Shown one piece after another: positions 1 through 6,211 of a stretch of DNA of 10,429 bases (positions are counted from its first letter, which is position 1; each line of letters begins with the position of its first letter). Made by a program: the position numbers and the translations under genes. The DNA is taken from assembly GCA_005773095.1 (NCBI GenBank), contig SXHT01000292.1:1-10429 (forward strand). The letters are read 5' to 3'. Origin of the DNA: Planctomycetaceae bacterium. Its GTDB lineage: Bacteria > Planctomycetota > Planctomycetia > Pirellulales > PALSA-1355. Under the pieces are notes generated by a model. That model did no database searches and was not told the origin of the DNA. It saw nothing but the letters and a program-made list of their open reading frames with translations.

Positions 1-79
1 ATAGGCTCCTCACCAACAGGTCCGAAACATGCGCGCAGATCCCTGTCCCGCTCTTCAGCCGAAGGTCGCCACGAACTGT
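1..79. other. Left-edge sequence without a recognisable gene
   Basis: This lies downstream of the kinase remnant. No frame shows a known domain, and nothing resembles the rest of a kinase gene. It may belong to a repeat or insertion that replaced the kinase body. That is a guess from position only. Confidence 0.3.
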
Positions 80-382
80 TCAAGATTTACTACACCCCAA
101 TGCGGACTCCTTGAAACCCATTGGGGTGGTAACACCGTTCCGCTGCCGGGCCTTAAAGACCATGCCCGCGCCACCCCGCCCTATCTCCTGGAGTAACTCG
201 AAGTCGCCCAAGACGCGCGCACCGGAAGGTCCGCCTGTGTCCGATTCCGCCGCGGGCTGCCAGGCCATCCGCAGGAAGCAGACCGGACAATTCGCTTCCG
301 TGCTCACCGGGTTATAAGCGCGACCAAAGTCCGGACAAGTCGCGGAGCGGTCGTTCGACTCATGGATTCTATCTGATGGCAT
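80..382 (-). pseudogene. N-terminal remnant of a Ser/Thr kinase, truncated after the glycine-rich loop
   Basis: From ATG at 380-382 the 100-residue frame has a damaged zinc knuckle (CPDFG, where CPKCG is expected, then an intact CPVC) and then GDFELLQEIGRGGAGMVFKARQ, the start of a Hanks kinase with its GxGxxG loop at about residues 69-74. It aligns in order with residues 11-85 of the intact kinase at 1994-5284. Kinase similarity stops near 137-142. The catalytic lysine, HRD and DFG motifs, membrane helix and WD40 part are all absent, and the frame ends at TGA after an unrelated tail. It cannot be an active kinase. It is the second half of a decayed sigma-kinase cassette. A longer frame with an upstream start reaching 439 is less likely. 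Confidence 0.8.
93..128. repeat. Perfect 10-bp inverted repeat at the kinase truncation point
   Basis: CACCCCAATG at 93-102 and CATTGGGGTG at 119-128 are exact reverse complements separated by 16 nt. The repeat begins about 10-15 nt beyond the last recognisable kinase codon. It could mark the edge of an inserted repeat, or a palindrome involved in the deletion. There is no adjacent T-run, so it is not an obvious terminator. Confidence 0.6.
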
Positions 383-462
383 CGTTTCCACACGTCTATA
401 GTGAAAAGAGAAGACACAGTTACACGAAATGTGAATCAACTCTCGCGCGAGGCCTCAAGGCA

Positions 463-996
463 TCAAGCCCCGAGGATGCGGATCAAATAATCTATCTCCT
501 GATCCACCGTTCCAGGATCGCTGGTGACTTCGGAAACGGTAGCGCGAAGAATTTCCGCAAATCGTTGCCGCAATCGATGCACGGCCACTTTGACGGCACC
601 TTCACTCAGACCGAGTTGTTGCGCGGCCGAGCGACAGGTCGCGGCGTCAACAGGCTGCAGCACGAGCGGGCGCAAGGCCGCAAACCGCGCAGGTGAGGCC
701 GTTTGTTCAGCCGCCAAGCGGCGCCAGGTTTCGCCGACAATGGTTTCCGCCAAAGCTCGATCATATCGGGCGGAGGCCGTCTCATCTGAAACAGGCTCGG
801 CCGCGTAGCGTTCTTCCGCGGAAAGAGATTCCAGTGAGAGGGGTCGATGGCCACCGCCTCGCTTCTGTGCGGTTTCACGCTGGCAAAAAACCTCCAACGC
901 ATCTTGCGCTCCCATCGAGCCGGACTGGCCAGCCTCGAGAACGACGCTCCAGTGCGTTGTGGCGAAGAGAGCCGGCTGGGAGCGATCGTGATCCAC
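463..996 (-). CDS. ECF-like sigma factor lacking most of region 2 (probable pseudogene or sigma-4-only relic)
   Basis: The 177-residue ORF starts at GTG 994-996 with MDHDRSQPALFATTHWS, colinear with the intact sigma factor at 5399-6130. After DALEVFCQ (about residue 39) it jumps straight to AQKRGGGHRPLSLESL. In the intact paralogue DALE and RGGG are 78 residues apart; here they are 14 apart. About 64 codons are therefore missing, in frame, with the join near 875-882. The loss removes nearly all of region 2, which binds core polymerase and the -10 element. The region 4 helix-turn-helix remains (SAAQQLGLSEGAVKVAVHRLRQRF, about 123-146). It cannot work as a normal sigma factor. A kinase remnant follows 80 nt downstream, the same order as in the intact cassette. 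A residual DNA-binding role is possible but unproven. Confidence 0.75.
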   Translation of the reverse strand: MDHDRSQPALFATTHWSVVLEAGQSGSMGAQDALEVFCQRETAQKRGGGHRPLSLESLSAEERYAAEPVSDETASARYDRALAETIVGETWRRLAAEQTASPARFAALRPLVLQPVDAATCRSAAQQLGLSEGAVKVAVHRLRQRFAEILRATVSEVTSDPGTVDQEIDYLIRILGA

Positions 997-1179
997 TCCG
1001 AAATTCTATGGCCCAGCCCGGGAAAAATCAAGTCCTGGGATTGCGGATCGCCCAAGGTCAGTGGTTTGTTCTTCGCATGCTGAGCCGGTTCACGGCTATC
1101 TGCTCACCGCACGGTAGAATCGATGCGGGAATTTCGCGATGTCGGGATTGATCACTGTCAACTGCCTGAAACCTGACAC
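997..1179. other. Intergenic stretch between the prepilin remnant and the sigma remnant
   Basis: No gene can be supported here. On the minus strand a TTGACA (plus-strand 1157-1162) lies just after the prepilin TGA, but no convincing -10 box follows at the usual distance. A weak 5-bp inverted repeat, TGTCA/TGACA at 1156-1178, has no T-run. Confidence 0.4.
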
Positions 1180-1410
1180 TCATCGGACATCCCGCCAGTC
1201 AGGTGGAGACCAGATGAATGCCCAGCCTCCCGCAGGGTGGGTACGATCTCGCTGCGAGTTCCGGACGTATGCGGAGTGGCTATCCACAAATACACTGGGT
1301 AATCCGCCATTCGGGTTGTCCGGGGAGTTTGGACCGTGACCTGTTGGAATGAGAAAATCTGGAGCAACGTCTCCCTTCTTGCTGAGGGCAGTGCATGCAA
1401 GGGTGAGCTT
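1180..1410 (-). pseudogene. C-terminal remnant of the prepilin-type gene, beyond an in-frame TAG
   Basis: I translated the prepilin frame past the TAG by hand. It stays open for 76 codons to a TGA at 1180-1182. It includes KKGDVAPDFLIPTGHGP and, further on, GGLPSVFVDSHSAYVR. The latter resembles the conserved end of this family, where a phrase like FVDGH is usual; here Gly is replaced by Ser. The full frame would be 258 codons counting the TAG, a normal length for the family. A nonsense mutation in an otherwise intact gene is the simplest reading. A sequencing error is the main alternative. Confidence 0.75.
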
Positions 1411-1956
1411 CTACGACGGGAACGCGACCTCGGAGACAAATCGCTGCCGGAACTTCCAGGTTTCATCTCGCGCGACTTCAACCAACAGTCCTCGGGCAAA
1501 GACATAGGAGTGGTCGATGATCATTCGATTCGTGGGAACTCCCATGAACTGCGTCGCCCAGCGGTTGAACGGCCCCTTGTCCGCCGGGCAGACGAAGAAT
1601 CGGCCATTCGTGGAAACATAAGGCTGAATTCCGGCCCAGAACTCGACAAAAGGAAACTGGGGATTGCCTTTGGTCGTGACGCTTGTTCCATACGGGAATT
1701 TTTCTCCGTGGTCATCGCTGTAGAGAGTCAGCCCCACCCCGATCTGTCTTAGATTGGACAAGCAGCGCGCGGTCAGCGCCTTCTGTTTAGCCTTGCCGAG
1801 CGCAGGCAAGAGCATCCCAGCCAATATCGCGATGATGGCGATAACGACAAGTAGTTCAATTAGAGTAAAGGCTGAGCGGCAAACGCCTCGAATCTGTGCG
1901 GAGTGGCGTGACCGAGCCGTCGATGTTGTTGTGGATGGATGCATCGCTGATTTCAT
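1411..1956 (-). CDS. Prepilin-type (type II secretion/pseudopilin-like) protein, prematurely stopped
   Basis: The 181-residue ORF starts with ATG at 1954-1956. A basic leader is followed by AFTLIELLVVIAIIAILAG, a class III prepilin signal: cleavage is predicted between Ala29 and Phe30, and the conserved Glu is at +5 (Glu34). The hydrophobic helix leads into LLPALGKAKQKA, then a globular region with CLSNLRQIGVGLTLYSDDHGEKFP and FVCPADKGP, both usual for verrucomicrobial members. Such proteins are processed by a PilD-type peptidase and join pilus-like or secretion filaments, although many have unknown roles. The ORF ends at a TAG (1411-1413), but the same frame continues with family-like sequence to 1180, so this is a truncated or broken gene. 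It lies 37 nt after the kinase and could be co-transcribed with it. Confidence 0.85.
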   Translation of the reverse strand: MKSAMHPSTTTSTARSRHSAQIRGVCRSAFTLIELLVVIAIIAILAGMLLPALGKAKQKALTARCLSNLRQIGVGLTLYSDDHGEKFPYGTSVTTKGNPQFPFVEFWAGIQPYVSTNGRFFVCPADKGPFNRWATQFMGVPTNRMIIDHSYVFARGLLVEVARDETWKFRQRFVSEVAFPS

Positions 1957-1962
1957 GGTTTG

Positions 1963-1968
1963 TCTCCC
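1963..1968 (-). promoter_or_regulatory. Shine-Dalgarno site of the prepilin-type gene
   Basis: The minus strand reads GGGAGA, a 6-nt CAAACC spacer, then ATG. This is the clearest ribosome binding site in the window and supports the start at 1956. It sits in the 37-nt gap after the kinase stop, where I see no terminator, so translation could start from a shared transcript. Confidence 0.6.
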
Positions 1969-1993
1969 ATTATGACTGGAGAATTTTTGTCAT

Positions 1994-4900
1994 CTAATCG
2001 GATGGAGCTGCATGAAACAGCCGCAACTGATGAGGTCCGGCGGAGATGAGAGTGGAGCCGTCCTTTGAAAAGGCGAGGTGCCGGCAGTCCTGTGGCTGGC
2101 CGCTCAGGGTGGCGACTTCGTCCCAGGACGCGACGTCCCAGAGGGTGATGAGACCGTCCACCGCCCCCACGGCCAACCGACGGTGATCCGGGCTCAACAC
2201 AGGCGCAAAAAATCCCGTCACTCGCGGTGTCAGTTGAAGTCGTTCAAGTCCCGTCGAGACGTCCCAAACTTTGATTTCGGTAGCCGTGCTGATCAATGTC
2301 CGTTCATCCGGCAACATCAACAGGCCGCGAACTTGCCATTCATGTCCCTCTAGGATTCGCTCTGGGCCTTTTTCCGCAAGGTTCCAAACTCTCACCGTGC
2401 CGTTGAAGAATCCCGCGAGGAGATGACGGCCAGTTCCAGAGAAAGCCAAGGACATGACGCCAGCGGAGCCGTTTTTTGGAAAGACGTGAAGTTCCCGTTG
2501 CTCGGACACGTTCCAAACCCGCAAAAATCTATCGCTCGACATCGCGAGAAGTTTCCCGTCAGCGGAATACGCCAACCGGTTTAGTTCATTCGTTTCGGGG
2601 TGAGCGAAAGTGTGGAATTGACGGTTGTTGGCGTCCCACAGCGCCACGCGGCCATCTTCACTACCAAAGGCGCAGGCCTGGCCGCCGGGAGCGACTTCGA
2701 TTGCAGTGGTATTGGTGAAGGGAAGCGAGTAGCTCCCGCCACCCTCGAACGAATCAGTAGGCCTCAGACTAAACGTGCGGTTGGTGAAAACTAACGCGAG
2801 CGCTGATCCATCGGACGCCAAGGCGAGGGCAGGACCGTACGTGTTCCACGCCCAACTCACGCCGGGGGGAATTGACTGGGCATCCAGCTCCCGGAGGGCT
2901 GGAGGAACTTCCCACATTCGCACCGCCCCATCCTCGCCTCCGGAAATGAGGCGACGGCCATCCGGTGTGAAAGCAACCGAGGTTACGGGTTTGCGATGGC
3001 CGCGCAGCTCCGCCGTGAGCAGGCCGAAATTTGCGTCAATCAAGCGGACTTGCTGATCCCAGCTTGCGGTAGCGAGGGTGTGTCCGTCCGCCGAGAGCGC
3101 CAGCCCTGAAATGGTGCGCCGGTGCCCGGAAAAACTAAACCGCTCGCGCTGCTTCAGGACATCCCAAGCTTTGATCAAGCGATCCCGCCCTGCGGTAAAT
3201 AAAGTTCGGCCATCGAGCGAGAAAACCATGTAGTAAACTTCCAGCGCGTGGCCCGTCAGACGTCCAACGGCAGTTCGCGCCACAGTATCCCACAAAACGA
3301 TGTCCCCGGAATTGTGCTCGCCATAGGCGAGCAAACGATTGTCGGGCGAAAACGCGATTCCGACCGGCCCAAGGGTGCCACGACTTGAAGCAAGATTCGT
3401 CAAAGGCTGCCTGGAAGACAAACTCCAGAGGTGAATGCCACTGCTTTGCCCATCCAGCGCAAGCCATTGGCCGTCAGGCGAGAAAACCATCGTTTGTCGC
3501 AGCCAGAGATTGCTCGTTAGGATCGTGACTTCTGCTTTTGTGGTCAGATCCCAAAGCCGAACTGGATCATTGTTGGAGTTAACCGAGGTGGTTCCAGTCA
3601 CCATCCATCGGCCCTCGGGTGAACACGCGGAGAAGAGCACCTTTTCAGGATGCGGCAGGACGCCCGTCTCTCGGCCAGAATCGAGATTCCAGAAGCGGAC
3701 TGTCTTATCGAAGCTGGACGCGAAAGCGGTCTGGCCATCGGGCAGCACCCCCAACGAAGTGACAGGTCGATCCAGTTGCGCCAGGACACGATGCGGGTCG
3801 CCCTGTGACTCGCGCCAGAGATATCGCCATTCCCAGCCTCGGAGGTCAGTTGAGAGTTGAGGACTGGGAGACGAAATCCGTGCCAGAGGAGAAGGAAATA
3901 GGTGAGCGGAAATGGAATTTGTGGACGTTTGGAGTCCCCCGCTCAGGTGGTCGGAAGGGAGGCCAGCTAAGGGCGGAGCTCCAAGCAGGGGGCGATGACG
4001 TTCGAGTAGTTGCCGGGCACGGAAGAAGTCGCCTTCTTGCACGGCCCGATGTGCGAGGTTCATATCCGAAGCGTATTGCGCGCGGCGAGCGTCGAGGGCA
4101 CTGGCTTCGGCTTGAGTCGCGGCGAGTCGCGCCACGGCAGCGATGCGCTGCGCCGAGCGCCACTGCCAGAGCACTCCCGCGAGGCCGACGACGAGAAAGA
4201 GCGCCGCCGCCGCAAGCGCTCCGGCGAGCGCGGGCTTGCGGCGGCCCCAGCGCCAGACGCACTCGATGCGCGTCACCGGCCGGACCAGGATCGGTTCATC
4301 CTTCAGAAAACGTTCGAGTTCGTCGGCTAGTTCTTGAGCGGTGGCGTAACGTTTGGCCGGTTCTTTCTCCAGGCACTTGAGACAGACAGTTTCCAAATCT
4401 CGCGGGACTGAGGGATTCACCAGTTGGGGCCTTGCAGGATCAGTTTCCAGGACCTGCAAAAGTGTCCGTTCCAGGGTTTCCGCCTGAAAGGGTGGGCGCC
4501 CAGTGAGCGCGTGGTAAAGGATCGCGCCGAGGGAGTACACGTCCGCCCCCACGCCGAGCTTGTGCCGGCCTGAGACCTGTTCGGGTGGCATGTAGTGCGG
4601 GGAACCGAGCACATGACCGGACTGGGTCAGTTCCAAATCGGCAGACACGTCTTTGGCCAGGCCGAAATCGGCGACGCGAGGGCGGCCTTCGGCATCAAGC
4701 AGGATGTTGGCGGGCTTGAGGTCGCGATGAAGGATACCGTGGGAGTGCGCGTGCTGGAGTCCTTCGGCAATTTGACGCACGATGGTTGCCGCCTCGCGCG
4801 CTGGCAGCGGACGATCGCGGAGTACCTCCGCCAGATTCGGCCCCGGCACATAATCCATCGCGAACCACGGCTGGCCATCATCCTCGCCGACCTCATGGAT

Positions 4901-5284
4901 TGCGACGATGGCTGGGTGCCGGAGCGCCGCCGCCGCGCGGGCCTCGGCACGGAAGCGTTCGACGAAACGAGGATGAGTCCACCTCCCGAGGAGCAAGCGT
5001 TTCAAGGCGACCGTTCGGTGCAGCGTGCGATGCCGGGCTCTATGGACCACGCCCATGCCTCCGTGGCCGATCTCCTCCAGCAGATCGTAGCTGCCGAGCT
5101 GCGGTTCCGCTTTGTTCGCCTGTCCTGGTAACAGTTCAGTTGAAACCGGCCCAGACGCGGTGGCCGACACACTCTCGATGCCCGTCAGAACGAGGCAGCG
5201 TGGACAAAGACCACGAGGCGCGGTTGCATCGAGTGCCATACCGCACTTCGGACAAAGGGTACTCTGGTTCATGGATGAGGACAT
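1994..5284 (-). CDS. Transmembrane Ser/Thr protein kinase with zinc-ribbon-like N-terminus and WD40 sensor domain
   Basis: This 1096-residue protein has an N-terminal CPKCG...CPRC knuckle pair (residues 11-30), then a complete Hanks-type kinase domain (about 64-327): glycine loop GHGGMG 73-78, Lys95 in VALK, likely helix-C Glu114, HRDLKPAN with Asp188 and Asn193, DFG at 206-208, and MPPEQ as the APE equivalent. One membrane helix lies at about 351-374. A coiled, alanine-rich stretch and the family-like YASDMNLAHRAVQEGD follow, then a Ser/Pro-rich insert (434-480), DLRGWEWRYLW and a long WD40 region. I infer a cytoplasmic kinase with an outward-facing sensor that phosphorylates Ser/Thr targets, possibly the sigma factor encoded upstream. 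The ATG at 5282-5284 has only a weak, very close GCAGG; ATG at 5270-5272 (M5) is an alternative start. The prepilin gene follows after 37 nt. Confidence 0.92.
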   Translation of the reverse strand: MSSSMNQSTLCPKCGMALDATAPRGLCPRCLVLTGIESVSATASGPVSTELLPGQANKAEPQLGSYDLLEEIGHGGMGVVHRARHRTLHRTVALKRLLLGRWTHPRFVERFRAEARAAAALRHPAIVAIHEVGEDDGQPWFAMDYVPGPNLAEVLRDRPLPAREAATIVRQIAEGLQHAHSHGILHRDLKPANILLDAEGRPRVADFGLAKDVSADLELTQSGHVLGSPHYMPPEQVSGRHKLGVGADVYSLGAILYHALTGRPPFQAETLERTLLQVLETDPARPQLVNPSVPRDLETVCLKCLEKEPAKRYATAQELADELERFLKDEPILVRPVTRIECVWRWGRRKPALAGALAAAALFLVVGLAGVLWQWRSAQRIAAVARLAATQAEASALDARRAQYASDMNLAHRAVQEGDFFRARQLLERHRPLLGAPPLAGLPSDHLSGGLQTSTNSISAHLFPSPLARISSPSPQLSTDLRGWEWRYLWRESQGDPHRVLAQLDRPVTSLGVLPDGQTAFASSFDKTVRFWNLDSGRETGVLPHPEKVLFSACSPEGRWMVTGTTSVNSNNDPVRLWDLTTKAEVTILTSNLWLRQTMVFSPDGQWLALDGQSSGIHLWSLSSRQPLTNLASSRGTLGPVGIAFSPDNRLLAYGEHNSGDIVLWDTVARTAVGRLTGHALEVYYMVFSLDGRTLFTAGRDRLIKAWDVLKQRERFSFSGHRRTISGLALSADGHTLATASWDQQVRLIDANFGLLTAELRGHRKPVTSVAFTPDGRRLISGGEDGAVRMWEVPPALRELDAQSIPPGVSWAWNTYGPALALASDGSALALVFTNRTFSLRPTDSFEGGGSYSLPFTNTTAIEVAPGGQACAFGSEDGRVALWDANNRQFHTFAHPETNELNRLAYSADGKLLAMSSDRFLRVWNVSEQRELHVFPKNGSAGVMSLAFSGTGRHLLAGFFNGTVRVWNLAEKGPERILEGHEWQVRGLLMLPDERTLISTATEIKVWDVSTGLERLQLTPRVTGFFAPVLSPDHRRLAVGAVDGLITLWDVASWDEVATLSGQPQDCRHLAFSKDGSTLISAGPHQLRLFHAAPSD
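2009..3787 (-). repeat. WD40-like beta-propeller repeats, about 14 blades
   Basis: This is the C-terminal part of the kinase. Blade-ending motifs occur at residues of about 531 (FWNL), 577 (LWDL), 619 (LWSL), 664 (LWDT), 706 (AWDV), 748 (LIDA), 790 (MWEV), 882 (LWDA), 923 (VWNV), 966 (VWNL), 1006 (VWDV), 1048 (LWDV) and 1089 (LFHA). Many are preceded by SPDG-like turns. A degenerate blade near 838 (FSLRPT) would make fourteen, which fits two seven-bladed propellers. The blade count rests on reading the motifs, not on a structural model. Such propellers typically bind proteins or ligands. Confidence 0.85.
3845..3985 (-). other. Ser/Pro/Leu-rich insert in the kinase between the membrane-proximal segment and the first propeller
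   Basis: Residues 434-480 separate LLERHRP from DLRGWEWRYLW, which in related proteins usually lie close together (general knowledge, not checked here). The insert is rich in Ser, Pro, Leu and Thr, with no recognisable fold. Its DNA contains a short tandem repeat, TTGAGAGTTGAG on the plus strand near 3850-3861. It keeps the reading frame. It may be an expanded linker or a small in-frame insertion of repeat DNA. Confidence 0.4.
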
Positions 5285-5398
5285 ACCTGCGTCACGAGAT
5301 TACTGCGACACCGGTTCAGCAAGGTGACGCGAGAATTTTAGAAATCTTCCCCAAAGCTATATCAGCCCGGAATTACGCCCAAAGCCAAGACATCTCGA

Positions 5399-6130
5399 TC
5401 ACGAAGTGAGCAGGCGAAAGATGTACTGAAGTTCGTCCTCGACCTCTTCCGGCGTGCCTACGATCCGGCTGATTTCCTCGCGCAGCAGCTCGCGATAGCG
5501 ACGGCGCAAGCGGTACACGGCCGCCTTGACTGCACCTGGGGTCAAGCCAAGTTCCGCCGCCAGCGTTGCGTAGCCGGGCGATGATTCACCCTCCCCGATG
5601 AGGAAGATTTGCAGGCGAGCGAACAGATCAGCACTGCCGAACGAAACAAACTCCTTTTCCAACCGACGCAGCACCTCTTCGAGTAAAGTCAGAGCGAATC
5701 GGCGCTCGTAAATTTCCGCGGGGGTTCGCGATACGATAGGCTCCAACCGGTAGCGATCTTCAAGTGTGTCATCGTCCAGCGACAACGGTGTTTGCCCGCC
5801 ACCCCGGCTCTCACGAGTGCGATGCCTCCAATCGTCCGCCAGAAAATGGTTCAAAGCAGTGAGCAGGTAGTTGCGGAAACGGCCCCGCGTCGCACTCGCC
5901 CGCGCGAAGAAATTACCAGAAAGCAGGCGCACGAAGAAACTCTGCGTTAGATCTCGCGCGGTTTCGTCCGGATGACCCTGGCGGCGGATTTCGGCGTAGA
6001 TCGGATATTGGTAGGTTCTCGCGAGTTGCTCCAGGGCGTCGAGCGCCACTGAAGGCTCAGCCCGGCCCGCTGCCGCCACCTGGCTCCAGTGAGTGGTGGT
6101 GAACTTTCCCGATGATCCGGCGGGATCCAT
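5399..6130 (-). CDS. ECF-like RNA polymerase sigma factor, kinase-linked
   Basis: This is a 243-residue sigma-70 family protein of the ECF kind, which would direct RNA polymerase to specific promoters in the cytoplasm. Region 2 spans about residues 33-105 with DLTQSFF at 60-66 and RGRFRNYLLTALNHFLADDW. A linker with RGGGQTPLSL follows, then a region 4 helix-turn-helix at about 187-216 (YATLAAELGLTPGAVKAAVYRLRRRY). I chose the ATG at 6128-6130 over an upstream TTG at 6146-6148. It has AGAGGC just before it, and the start MD...FTTTHWS matches the paralogue at 463-996 (MD...FATTHWS). The gene begins 81 nt after the protease gene and ends 114 nt before the kinase gene. I see no anti-sigma gene. 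By analogy with EcfP/PknT, the adjacent kinase may activate it; Thr62 in DLTQ is a candidate acceptor, which is my inference. Confidence 0.88.
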   Translation of the reverse strand: MDPAGSSGKFTTTHWSQVAAAGRAEPSVALDALEQLARTYQYPIYAEIRRQGHPDETARDLTQSFFVRLLSGNFFARASATRGRFRNYLLTALNHFLADDWRHRTRESRGGGQTPLSLDDDTLEDRYRLEPIVSRTPAEIYERRFALTLLEEVLRRLEKEFVSFGSADLFARLQIFLIGEGESSPGYATLAAELGLTPGAVKAAVYRLRRRYRELLREEISRIVGTPEEVEDELQYIFRLLTS

Positions 6131-6211
6131 GCCTCTACCGTGCGGCAATTAGAAGTCCCAGCCAAGCCATCATATGCCATTCAGACGGATTCGGCAGATT
6201 CACCAAACCTC

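Noticed and set aside
606..1055. Minus-strand frame of 149 codons overlapping the sigma remnant
   Set aside because: It is in a different frame from the clear sigma-like reading and has no domain; the overlap with 463-996 explains it.
1157..1162. TTGACA on the minus strand as a -35 box for the sigma remnant
   Set aside because: No credible -10 element lies about 17 nt downstream, and a single hexamer match is expected by chance.
1156..1178. Inverted repeat TGTCA/TGACA after the prepilin stop as a terminator
   Set aside because: The stem is only 5 bp, with a long loop and no T-run.
1158..1505. Minus-strand frame of 115 codons across the prepilin C-terminal remnant
   Set aside because: It is out of frame with the prepilin-like tail, which carries the family-like sequence; this frame is Arg/Ser-rich and featureless.
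3805..4380. Plus-strand open frame of 191 codons
   Set aside because: It lies wholly opposite the kinase gene, its translation is Arg-rich low complexity, and no domain is visible. It is a GC-driven shadow.
4595..5131. Plus-strand open frame of 178 codons
   Set aside because: It is antisense to the best-conserved part of the kinase domain and shows no recognisable family.
6146..6148. TTG as the start of the intact sigma gene
   Set aside because: The ATG at 6128-6130 aligns with the start of the paralogue and has a purine-rich AGAGG before it, so it is preferred.
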